A stretch of 64,000 bases of DNA from Botryosphaeria dothidea (taxonomy: Eukaryota > Ascomycota > Dothideomycetes > Botryosphaeriales > Botryosphaeriaceae), in the NCBI GenBank assembly GCA_011503125.2, contig WWBZ02000082.1:3162001-3226000 (forward strand), given 5' to 3'. Each line of letters opens with the position of its first letter. Positions within the stretch are counted from its first letter, which is position 1. Under the pieces are notes generated by a model. The model was not told the origin of the DNA. It saw only the letters and a program-made list of their open reading frames with translations, and did not search any database. A program made the position numbers and the translations under genes. This document shows, one piece after another, positions 47,980 through 56,876 of the stretch.

Positions 47980-48871
47980 AGGAGGGAGGTGAAAGGATAG
48001 GCGCAGTACCATGTAGCAGGTTTGGCCTACACACACATGTTGCTTCTGGTCTATCGTATGTATGAGACAGTACGCGTTTGATATATCGTTTATGCAACAC
48101 TAGATAGCTTAATCACCCAGTTACGTATGTAAGGAGGGCGGATTACCTACCCTCTCCCTCCTTATGCTATTATTAATAAATCACACTCGTTTATTGTTTT
48201 TTAATAGTTATAAGCCCGGAAAGACTTTCCGCGGTGTCTCGCACTTGTTCTCGGTCTCGTTAGTCTCGTCGACGGAAACCACCGCCGGTGGCAAGGCTCG
48301 CTCGCTCGGCTGGTCATTGCTAGGGTGCATGGTGGCTCTGAGGTGGTCTATGGCTGCTATGTGCATCTCCCAAGTAGGGAGACCCACTGCGGTGTTCCGG
48401 GTCTATTAGTTTTCCGGTACGGGTGCAGGAAGCTATCGAAGCATGGCAGAAGCAAGGTAGAGAGCCCCACCCCAATACGAGACGAAAACGCCAAACTAAT
48501 AATAAAGTCGCCAACATCATGAGGGATTTCTGAGACTTGAGGCCATGCCCGAGCCAATCCTACAGATGTACCGCCTGTCAAGCCCAATATTCGTCTAAAG
48601 TGAGGTCTGACTCTACCGATTTCACTCCTCATGGTCCTTGATTTGCTATACACGAGAATCGATCGGGCAGCTATCAAGCAGTCCTGAGACGATGTGGGGC
48701 GTTAAAGGTTATCGAGGGTTGAAAAGTCAAAAATAACGCCAGCGCGAGGCATCAGCTCTTGGCTTTTCAAGTCCCGCATTCGCAAAGTGGGCCTATTTAG
48801 ATAAAAATTGCAGAGCCTGTGGCGATCTTATTCATAGACATTCCGCGTTTGCTCGGGAGTCCAAAGCACTC
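47980..48871. other. intergenic, promoter of the synthetase-like gene
   Basis: AT-rich. Includes a 9-bp hairpin (TAAGGAGGG at 48130 with CCCTCCTTA at 48156) past the stop of the previous gene, and the 11-mer GGGCCTATTTA at 48791. No gene recognised. Confidence 0.55.
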
Positions 48872-50248
48872 ATGATGTCGTCCCCTGCGGAAAGATTCGA
48901 ACTCGTGACCCGGCGCTTGCACTACCTCAATGCTCACGATGAATATAGGATGGGTCTCTTACTAGCCAGTAAGGAGGATCCAAGGGTTGCGTGGGGTATG
49001 TTGTACCAGAGCCTTCTAAGGTATGCGTGAAAGAGCTGATGTCGTCGAGAATGGGCAGAAACCGCTCCGACAGGAAAACGTAAAGCAAACGCTTCTTGCT
49101 TTGCCCCTCTTTGGTCAAAGCTGACAGTATCTCCCCTAAAGCACATATCGGGTACTTTGTGCCCTTACTCAAGCTCGTCGACTTTGCGAGGGCCGGGTTC
49201 GATGTACGACAACGTCCATCTGCACCTCGATGGGCCACAACTCAACTGACCTCCAAACAGGTCATAGTTTACTACGGAGACGTGTACGCATTTCTAATCC
49301 ACTACATCCACTCAAAGGAAGTGGTCGGCCATCGCACCGCACACTATCGATTCCTGGTCGCCGCCATCCTGGACGCGCTCGGCCTTCCCAGCTCGAGATT
49401 CCGGCATATGCAAGAATCCAGCATCGCGAACAAGGCCGAATGGTTCGTCGACTTCCAGAAGATGAGCGCGGTCATGAACCAGAATGACGCACGCGCGACA
49501 ATGGACGAGGCGATGGTTTCCAAGATGCTGAGCCCGATGCTGAGCCCCATCCAGCAGACACTGTCAGGGCAATACCTGGATCTGGATATCCGGCTCGGCG
49601 GAACCCACCAGGTGAGTCAGATGTCCGTGAGGCAGTAGTATGCACGAGCTGACGCGGGTTGCTGGAAAGAGAGACCTCTTCATCCATGCAGAAACATTCC
49701 TTCCGAAGATAGGCTACCGCAAACGACTGCACCCGACGACTCCTCTCATCGAAGGCCTCGACGGGACCAAGATATCCTCATTCAAAGCCAACGACACAAA
49801 GATAATGTTTCTCAACGGCCCCAGAACGGTGGAGCGCAAGATCCTGGGAGCTACGTGTCGGGATGGGGAAGTCAAGAACAATGTGGTTCTGAGCCTCATC
49901 CAGCACGTCTTGATTCCGGTCAGCGAGCTCTGGAAGGATCGATCGGCAATGGAGGAGCTCCGTGATGTTGAATATGAGCTTGATGTCGGTTCTGCTGACA
50001 GACGCTCCTTTGTTACTGCGGATGCCCCTGTCGAAGCCGTCTTCTCTGTCGATATGGGAGTGAATTCCGGCTCCAAGCACTTCAGGTCTTATGGAGAGCT
50101 CGAGGGAGGGTTCCGCAACCAAGAAATCTCTTCCTATGCGTTGGAAGCTGCTGCTATTGCCGCTCTCAACCGTCTCCTCATTCCAATCCGGGAGGCTTAT
50201 CAGAACAATGCTGAATGGCAGAAGATCGAAAAGCTTGCTTACAATTAG
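48872..50248 (+). CDS. tyrosyl-tRNA-synthetase-like protein with altered active site
   Basis: Diverged paralogue of eukaryotic cytosolic tyrosyl-tRNA synthetase (class I aaRS). Four exons: 48872-48995, 49121-49203, 49261-49611 and 49670-50248; 378 aa, covering the catalytic and anticodon-binding domains without extra C-terminal domains. Aligned by eye with human TyrRS: ATP motif HIGYFVP (residues 50-56) in place of HVAYFVP; YYGDVYAFL in place of FADLHAYL; GGTHQRDLF (182-190) in place of GGIDQRKIF; KISSF (220-224) in place of KMSSS. Known tyrosine contacts (human numbering from memory) look changed: Tyr39 to Ala40, Tyr166 to Ser, Asp173 to Ser, while Gln170 and the Gln of GGxDQ stay. Tyrosine activation is therefore unlikely. 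It could use another amino acid, be regulatory, or be a tRNA-dependent biosynthetic enzyme. The fold call is firm; function is open. Confidence 0.85.
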
Positions 50249-50835
50249 ATCTAGTTACGCGTAACATATGACACGATCACTTTGAGATAATGGGCCCTTC
50301 TAGTTTGTGGGATTTTGGAGGTAATCGTAGAGTTTGAAGGCTGAAATCTGTAGATGTCGTTGAGAATCCAACAGCCCCCGCTGATCCCAGCAACGGAGAG
50401 AAGTCAAGCTCTGCAGGAACTAGGTCAACACAAGACTGCCTCACTCGGCCCAGAAACTTGTATGAAATTTTAATCACAGCATACACATCGTTTTCCCTCT
50501 CCCTCCTCTCCATAGGCCTCGCTCTCGGTGCTCGGCATCGCCTCTTTCGTCACAAAACCCGTAAATACTTTATTCCACAGTGTTTAGGGAGGCCTCGCAG
50601 GAACACGCTTGGCTGGAGTGTACTAGATGCTCCAGCTTTGTTGTGAATGTCAATCTGATCCATTGGTCCCAGCTACAGGAAACCATCGATGTTCAATCAC
50701 GTGCATTGCATTCATAGGGCAAATAAAGTCACCCAGAGAGAAAAGCACGTTAAATCGAAAAGACTGCCAAACAATGCTACCACCCGATGCAGTGTCAGAT
50801 GGTCCTCTCCCGGAGAAAGTTAAAATACACATAAT
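50249..50835. other. intergenic between converging genes
   Basis: 587 bp, AT-rich; the synthetase-like and phosphotransferase-like genes end towards each other. No gene recognised. Confidence 0.6.
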
Positions 50836-52646
50836 TTAGTCGTCAAATGGCCAGCGCTCCTCATACGCCACCCCGTTACCCACAAATTTCTTCTTCAGCC
50901 GCCTAAGCTTCTTCTTAGCCTTGGTAAATCCATTATGGTACGTCGCCCCGTCGGAACACCATGGCCTCTTCAAACGGTTAAACACACACTCCAGATTATC
51001 ACAACCCGATGCCCACCTGACCAGATCCCTGCGGATATTCCTCTTGCGTCTCCTCGTCAACTTCAGCGGCGGTAGTGTTTTTCTCTCCCTGTGGACGTAG
51101 GGGATAGGCTTCTTCCACCTCTCAAGCAACGTGTACATGCTCCACACCATATGTCCCTGCGCGTGATCGAACAGTCTGTCGGCACCATTGACGACCAGAC
51201 CTGCCGTCGACTCCTGATACCTCTTAGTGTTGTAAGCGTCGAGGGTGTCGTGTAGAAGCAAGAGCTTCTTCGACGTGGCGTGACCTCTGACGAACCAATC
51301 CCAGGTAGTACCTGTCTTCATGGCCTGGTATTCTTCCTCGTCATCGCCGTCGACCAGATCCATGATTGCATCCCAGCCGGAAAATTCTGGCCAGACGCTG
51401 TGCTTAAAAAGCGGTGCAATCTGTGCCTGGCCCCAGCCGGTCAATCCCACAAGTTTGGACGGATGATCGGGCTCAACGAAGACACTGTCGAAGCCGATGT
51501 GGTTGTTCCAGAAGCGAAACGCGGCTAATGGGGATGACTCCTTGGGGATGATATGCTCGACAAGGTGAAGGTACATTTCGCTGTCCTGGTGCTTCTTCTG
51601 AACGGTCGGTTTGTAAGTTCTGGGGCCGCGTAACAATTCAAAAGAAGTCGGCAAATCTGGTGCGGTCCTAATGGCTTCTAGCTCTCGAGCCACGATGGCT
51701 TTGAGGTAGTCCAAAGTGGAGCACCCTTGAAAGGCGTGTTAGTATTCTCTCGTGCTTTGTGACTTGTGGATACTCACAAGGACCGCGATCGCGCTCCAAT
51801 TTGCACCGTCCGTTCAACATCCAGGTCTGGTCTATCACCGGACCAACCACAAAACGCGGATCGCATAACTCCTTACCCTGCTCATCAGTGTACACCATGG
51901 GTGCGGCGGATGTGGCGTTCAAGTCATCGGCGTAGTAAATGGCTCCGATGTTTTTGAAGGTTTTTGACAGCATGCTGCTCTGCAAAGTGGCAAGTTGTTT
52001 ACAAAGTCTGAGGATCCTGGCCATATCGAGTTTGGCCCAGTCAACACTGAGCTGCACACCTGGAAGTTTTTCCATGAGAATGAGCTCGGCACCAATAGGG
52101 TTGTCCGTCAGCCTGGAGTTCCATGTGAGGACCTTCGGCGTGGGAATTTTCAGGACTGAACGTGCCTAGGTCATGTCAGAATATATGCGCATACGCAGCT
52201 GGAATAACCCACAAAATCCATTGTAGCGACTTGGCTCGCACAGATCAGGCTGCCGTGCGGGAGAGGTATTTTAGCGACCAGCTCTCTGCCGTTATCCATT
52301 GTGAGGCTGTAGGTCTTGTGGAATGGAAACTCCGGCAGCTTCGATATTCTCACGCAATAGGATGCATTTAATTTCTGGGCGGCGATGCGTGTCAATGCAT
52401 TCATGTCGAAATCAACGCGATATTGAGCCAACATCTTGGCCTCATCGAACAGAAAACGAGTACGAGTGAATTCGAACAAATGTCTACGCTTATTCCAGTC
52501 TACCCCAATTAGCGGGAACATCGGCAATATCTCTGATCGTTACCTTCGTTTGGATCGTTTGACCATGACTTGGTGGACAGATTTCTGGTTGTTGCTTCAT
52601 ATCTGCAGACGCGAATTCTCGGCAAAGCCAAAGAGCGGAACAGCAT
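50836..52646 (-). CDS. AIM9-like aminoglycoside-phosphotransferase-fold protein, probable pseudokinase
   Basis: Member of the fungal AIM9/APH family. Four exons: 52646-52544, 52499-52213, 52165-51778 and 51725-50836; 555 aa. The first exon encodes a mitochondrial-type presequence (MLFRSLALPRIRVCRYEATT, then RNLSTKSW). Family landmarks: KRRHLFEFTRTRF, DMNALTRIAAQKL, VAKIPLP with the ATP lysine near 111, ATMDF, IPTPKVLTW, ILMEKLPGVQL, then IGAIYYADD-type strands and DRGPW spanning the third junction. The two catalytic elements are replaced: where kin have W-HPDL-x-x-x-N-I-F-V this protein has WNNHIGFDSVFV (332-343), and where kin have I-I-D-W-Q it has LTGWGQ. The catalytic and magnesium aspartates are therefore absent. 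The C-terminal 100 residues are basic (LTRRRKRNIRRDL, KAKKKLRRLKKKF). Splice phases agree. Confidence 0.85.
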
Positions 52647-53065
52647 TATGACGAGTTTGTGCGCCGTCGATTCTTGGAACAACACAATGTGAGAAAGGAG
52701 GGATTGGATTGCTGTTTGTACAGATGCAGACCCGACAACTCGCTACCGTGGTTGGAGGTGATGACGAACACTTGGGTCATGAAACCCTGCCAAGACTTTA
52801 AGGTGTGGCTGACTGACGAGAGCTGCATCGGTGAAAGAGGGAGACGGAAGATGGCGGAAAATTTGGTGTACTCGCACAGCATTTGAAGCTGGTGTGATGC
52901 TGGTGTCTCACTGAAGACTCGAGTTGTCGACATGCTCGAACCCGGACTGGGTCCAGACTTCAGGACGAAGAGTTGTCGTGCACGTCTGGTCATGACTAAC
53001 CATCAACTCCAAAACGTCTGCCCTCTCTGGTCGGCCAGAACAATGGCTGGTCCATTTCTTTCCAG
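52647..53065. other. spacer upstream of the AIM9-like gene
   Basis: 419 bp between the phosphotransferase-like start and the stop of the small gene at 53066, both on the minus strand. No gene recognised. Confidence 0.6.
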
Positions 53066-53125
53066 TCAACAAGCCAGTCGACACCACATGATCTGCGAAT
53101 CCGGCTCTTCCTTGTCGCCCTTGGT

Positions 53126-53158
<33 letters not shown>

Positions 53159-53555
53159 TCCAGGCAGAGGACCACGCTCATGCTCGTAGGTGTTCACGAG
53201 CTGGTGACGAAGACTGGCCAGGGCGGCGTCCGGATTGATATCGTCGTCAGCATAGGCGATGTCCGCCCAGGACACGGTCTCGTGGGATCCCTTGCCCTCT
53301 GCAAGTCCCCGCAAGAAGTGGCACTCCGCCTGCTTCGTGGCTTGGAGAGCAAACCGGCGGTATGTGCTGTTCTGCACCACTCAGTCCAGCCGACATCCTA
53401 TCTTGATGTCCCGTTTTGGCTCACGCGGCGGGGAACGCGCGAACGCCACTCACCACACTGCCAGACACCAGGCGGACGATGGCGGGCGGCTTGCCGGCGG
53501 ACAGGAGAGACAGCAGGCGGTCAATGCCCTCGACGACTTTCTTGGGCGGCGCCAT
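53066..53555 (-). CDS. small conserved-looking protein of unknown function
   Basis: Two exons, 53555-53454 and 53371-53066, phase 0; 135 aa. The start MAPPKKVVEGIDRLLSLLSA and the block NSTYRRFALQATKQAECHFL, RGLAEGKG, then WADIAYADDDINPDAALASL, read as a compact helical protein and look like a conserved gene rather than chance, but I cannot name the family. The C-terminus is a Pro-Glu repeat (PEPEPEPE) encoded by five GAGCCC units, then a short tail with two cysteines. No signal peptide or membrane segment. The start is supported by a clean ATG at the head of a coding exon and by the phase of the splice. Confidence 0.65.
53124..53157 (-). repeat. GAGCCC hexamer repeat inside a coding exon
   Basis: Five tandem units encode the PEPEPEPE run of the small protein at 53066. 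Length changes would add or remove two residues each. Confidence 0.85.
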
Positions 53556-53763
53556 CTTGCGGGAAACAGGGATTGGACAAGAGAACAAATCGTCAAGTTC
53601 GTCGGATTAGGCAGAAGAAGGTGGGCTTCCGGGGTGGCAAGCGGAATGGAAAGATGCTGGTGGTGCTTGTGGCTAATGTCGAGGATCGAAGCGCGCTGTA
53701 GAAATGGCGGGCAGGTCGCCAGTGGAGGAAGTGACGTCTGGGGCGGGGCGGCTGCCTGACGAG

Positions 53764-53791
53764 GATCCGTTCCTGCCGCGCCAAAACAGAA
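53764..53791 (+). repeat. direct-repeat flank of copy C
   Basis: GTTCCTGC, then CCAAAACAGAA, begins here, 30 bp before copy C. Nearly the same stretch lies at 54184-54211 in front of copy D, so the duplicated unit is longer than the inverted repeat itself. Confidence 0.6.
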
Positions 53792-53820
53792 CATCGCAGC
53801 GGCAGAGCCATCATTTCTCA

Positions 53821-53897
53821 GGAGTTGAAGCATTCGTCCGGACGTAAGCGTCGGAAAGACTCAATGACATTTGCATCCGGACGACTGTTTCAACTCC
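53821..53897. mobile_element. MITE-like inverted-repeat element, copy C
   Basis: 77 bp. The left arm GGAGTTGAAGCATTCGTCCG, then GACGTAAGCG, pairs with the reverse complement of the right arm, GGAGTTGAAACAGTCGTCCG, then GATGCAAATG. Close copy of the elements at 1375 and 54247. No target-site duplication is obvious. Confidence 0.75.
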
Positions 53898-53950
53898 TTA
53901 CAGTTTTACTCCACTTCCGGCCACCAAAGCGGCGAGAAGAAAAACAAAAA

Positions 53951-54069
53951 ACGTACAACAGCCGGGATTCCCCAATGGTCACCCACTTGAGTACTAATCG
54001 GCCGGTTCGCAGCTTAAGTACGGCTGAGCGGACGGGAAGCCCTGTATTCTGCGACCTGTGGTCGTACGT
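53951..54069 (-). rRNA. 5S ribosomal RNA
   Basis: On the minus strand the sequence begins ACGTACGACC and ends GTTGTACGT; the nine terminal bases pair perfectly (one G-U), as in helix I of 5S rRNA. The interior holds the conserved fungal blocks CAGGGCTTCCCGTCCGCTC, AGCCGTACTTAAGC and AGTGGGTGACCA. A run of T follows at once (53950-53945), the Pol III stop. About 119 nt. Dispersed 5S genes are normal in Pezizomycotina. I cannot tell from sequence alone whether it is expressed or one of several variants. Confidence 0.9.
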
Positions 54070-54183
54070 GATAAACATACTGACTGACGATCAATATGAC
54101 CAAAAGCCAGCTTCCGCCCGTGAACTAGGAGCCCATCCACAGAAGGTTGAGAGACTCGTCTGGCCATACATTGGAGGAAGCAG

Positions 54184-54211
54184 GGTCTGTTCCTGCGACA
54201 CCAAAACAGAA
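54184..54211 (+). repeat. direct-repeat flank of copy D
   Basis: Counterpart of 53764-53791: the same order GTTCCTGC, then CCAAAACAGAA, followed about 35 bp later by copy D. Confidence 0.6.
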
Positions 54212-54246
54212 ACGTGACCCAGCAGGGCAATCTTATCATGAAACGT

Positions 54247-54327
54247 GGGGAGGGGAAGCAGTCGTCCGGACGCAACTGTTAGCCAGAATTGATGACAGTA
54301 ACGTCCGGACAAATGCTTCCACTCCCC
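54247..54327. mobile_element. MITE-like inverted-repeat element, copy D
   Basis: 81 bp, the best-preserved palindrome. The left arm GGGGAGGGGAAGCAGTCGTC, then CGGACG, matches the reverse complement of the right arm, GGGGAGTGGAAGCATTTGTC, then CGGACG, with three differences in 26 positions. Related to copies A-C. Confidence 0.75.
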
Positions 54328-54795
54328 ATGAGCATCGCAGTATTCCAAGAAAAAAGATTGGACAACAGTCTTCCCAACTCTTTTCCATAGGTTCACGCAA
54401 GATACGAATGATCAAAAATTGGCAGAGGTTGTTCGGAGTCTTGCATTCTAGAGCCAAGGAAATCCGAGATAACATTCATAATCCTCCCAGAAAGCGCATC
54501 GACCGATACCATCCAAAGTTGAAAGGTGCCGTGATCTTGGGTGCTGTCGCGGAGCTGAAAGGTGCCGCGTGTTGAGAGGCAGGAAAGTGGTGAAAAAAGC
54601 CGCGGTCGCGAAAAGGATTTGAGAGGCGCTAAAAGCCCGGAAGACGGGCGCTTTCATGCCGAAGAGGAGTCATGATTCAAGCACAAGCGGAGCTGCTTCG
54701 AACCTGACTCGAGCTATATCGTCTACACGCCGCCAGCTACACCTCCTCCTTCAACCTCACATCGACTTCACTCGCGACCGCGAGGCTGCTTCAAA

Positions 54796-56363
54796 ATGAC
54801 CCTCTCAACCAATTTCTTCAGAAAGATCCTCAACTCCGTAAGTCCTCATGCAAGTGTCACCCGCCGACTCTTGCTCCGCCGGCCAGTCCCCCGCCGCTCA
54901 CTCCACGCCCGCGTCGGCCCCATAGCTGCCATTGCGGGCGGTGCAGCTGGCGTGACTGGACTCGCCGCCTACCTCTCTCAGACCCCCTCCTCCACTGCTT
55001 CTGGAAACGACGATGCTTCAATCTTGGTCCCGCAGATACGCCCGCTCAAGAAAGACGACGAGACCGGCAAGGCCAGGGTCGACAGCCCGGTGAAGGTCCT
55101 CGACGTCGCCGCCGCCACCGAGCTCCTGCGCCAGGGCCAACAGTCCAAACTGTTCGAGCTCGGCAACGGCCAGAGGGGCCGCTGCGACGTCTTGCGCTTC
55201 GCCAGCAACCACCCCGTCGAGGACGAGTACAGCATCGGCACCGGCGCGGGCACGGGAGGATCCCCATGGACCTTCTGGGGCGTCTACGACGGACATGCGT
55301 AAGCACGACTCTTCCTCCCACTCTCGCTCCCGTCAGTCCCAAGACTAACGCCAACCTCCCCAGCGGCTGGGCCACCTCCTCGGTGCTCCGCGACACCCTC
55401 ATCCCCTTCGTGTCCGACGCCCTCTCGCAGCTCCCCGCCTCCGCATCCTCCTCGCAAATCTCGCAAACCATCACCCGCGCCTTCCTCGACCTGGACGACC
55501 GCATCAACGATATCGCCCTCTCAACCATGAACGACCCCTCCGCCTCGCCCGGCTCCGCCACTGTCCTCTCCGCCATCGCGCCCGCCCTCTCCGGCTCCTG
55601 CGCCCTGCTGGCCGCCTACGACCCGTTGCGGTCGACCCTGCGCGTCGCCTGCGTCGGAGACTCGCGCGCCGTGCTGGGCCGCCGCGACGGCAGCTCCGCC
55701 TACGCCACGGTCCCGCTGTCCGCCGACCAGACGGGCAAGAACCCCGCCGAGCACGCCCGCCTCACCGCGCTGCACCCGGACGAGCCCAAGATGCTCGACC
55801 GCGACTCGGGCCGGCTGCTCGGCCTGGCCGTGACGCGCGCGTTCGGCGACCACCGGTGGAAGTGGGCGCACGACGCCATCGCCGAGGCGCAGCAGAAGCA
55901 CTGGGGCACGGCGCCCCGCCCCAAGTCCCGGACCCCGCCCTACCTGACGGCGGAGCCGGCGATCGAGGAGACGCGGGTCGGGCCGGGCGACTTCTTGATC
56001 ATGGCGAGCGACGGGTTCTGGGACCACGTGGGCAGCGAGGACGCGGTGGCGTGCGTGGCGCGGTGGGTGCAGGCGCGGCGGGCGGGCGTGCCCACGGACG
56101 CGCTGCAGTACCGGCCGCGCGAGGGGGGCGTGAAGCAGGGCGGCGAGGGCTGGTGGCTGGAGGAGGACAAGTACGCGACGTGGCGGGCGACGCCTGAGTT
56201 TTTTGTCGCCGAGGATGAGAACGCGGCGACGCATTTGGTCAAGAACGCGTTTGGCGGGTCGCGCCGTGGCCTGTTCTGCGGCGTGATGAGCACGTATCCG
56301 CCAATGAGCAGGAACGTGAGGGATGATATCACTGTGCAGGTCATCTTCTTTGGAGACGTGTGA
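54796..56363 (+). CDS. PP2C-type protein phosphatase, probably mitochondrial
   Basis: Metal-dependent Ser/Thr phosphatase of the Ptc5/PDP-like branch, which acts on the pyruvate dehydrogenase complex in yeast; that role is inferred from the layout. Two exons, 54796-55298 and 55364-56363; 500 aa. A mitochondrial-type presequence (RRLLLRRPVPRRSLHARV) is followed by a hydrophobic segment (AAIAGGAAGVTGLAAYL), typical of an inner-membrane-anchored precursor. Catalytic motifs: FWGVYDGHAGW (metal site, spans the splice junction), CVGDSRAVLGRR, AVTRAFGDHRWK, MASDGFWDHVGSEDAV and RDDITVQVIFF. A GTAAGT sits at 54839, but splicing there (49 nt) would shift the frame, so I reject that intron. Confidence 0.9.
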
Positions 56364-56876
56364 ACGGAATGAAAAGCGGAATGGCAGGACAGTGTCCAGG
56401 AATCGAAAGGAGGACGACGAAGCTACTCCATGAGGCGTATCTCTTTTTGCAGCATAAAATTACCCAAGCGGTATCAGATGCTGCGTCATGATCAACGATT
56501 TGAAAGGGGAAGGATATGAAAAATCAAGGAAAAGTGATAGCAAACCATGGCTGTTGCTAGACCGCAAAGGCACATATAGAGCCAGAACATTCGCATCTGA
56601 AAATAAGACTTCAGTACGGGCAGACTGATCGGGTGGCAAACTAGTGTCCAGTGATGGATGGAAATAAACATTGCAGACTAGGTATAAGGGAGAGAGAAAG
56701 GGAGAAAGAAAGCAGCAAGAAACCTTCAGCCAATTAAAAGCTCCCGTAAACGCCGTCGCTGTGCCCTTCGTGATACCTACAATTAAAAATGAAAAGAGAA
56801 ACTCTCAATCGACACGGCCGTTGACTCCGGTTATCGGCCCTCGTACTGCTCGAGAGTCGCAACTTGCCCCCTCTCT
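56364..56876. other. intergenic between converging PP2C and the ubiquitin-domain gene
   Basis: 513 bp with two 3' ends. A short purine-rich stretch lies at 56690-56720. No gene. Confidence 0.65.

Larger units (their letters stand above)
53556..54795. other. repeat-bearing spacer with the 5S rRNA gene
   Basis: Upstream region shared by the small gene (minus) and the PP2C gene (plus). Contains two copies of the inverted-repeat element and the 5S rRNA gene between them. The rest shows no gene. The 5' leader of PP2C starts somewhere above 54680. Confidence 0.6.

Noticed and set aside
54839..54887. GTAAGT...CAG intron in the PP2C first exon
   Set aside because: Splicing 49 nt would shift the frame away from the mitochondrial presequence and catalytic domain; reading through is consistent.
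55521..56234. Long minus-strand open frame (237 codons) inside the PP2C gene
   Set aside because: Antisense shadow of a GC-rich coding exon; Arg/Pro/Ala-rich without any domain.
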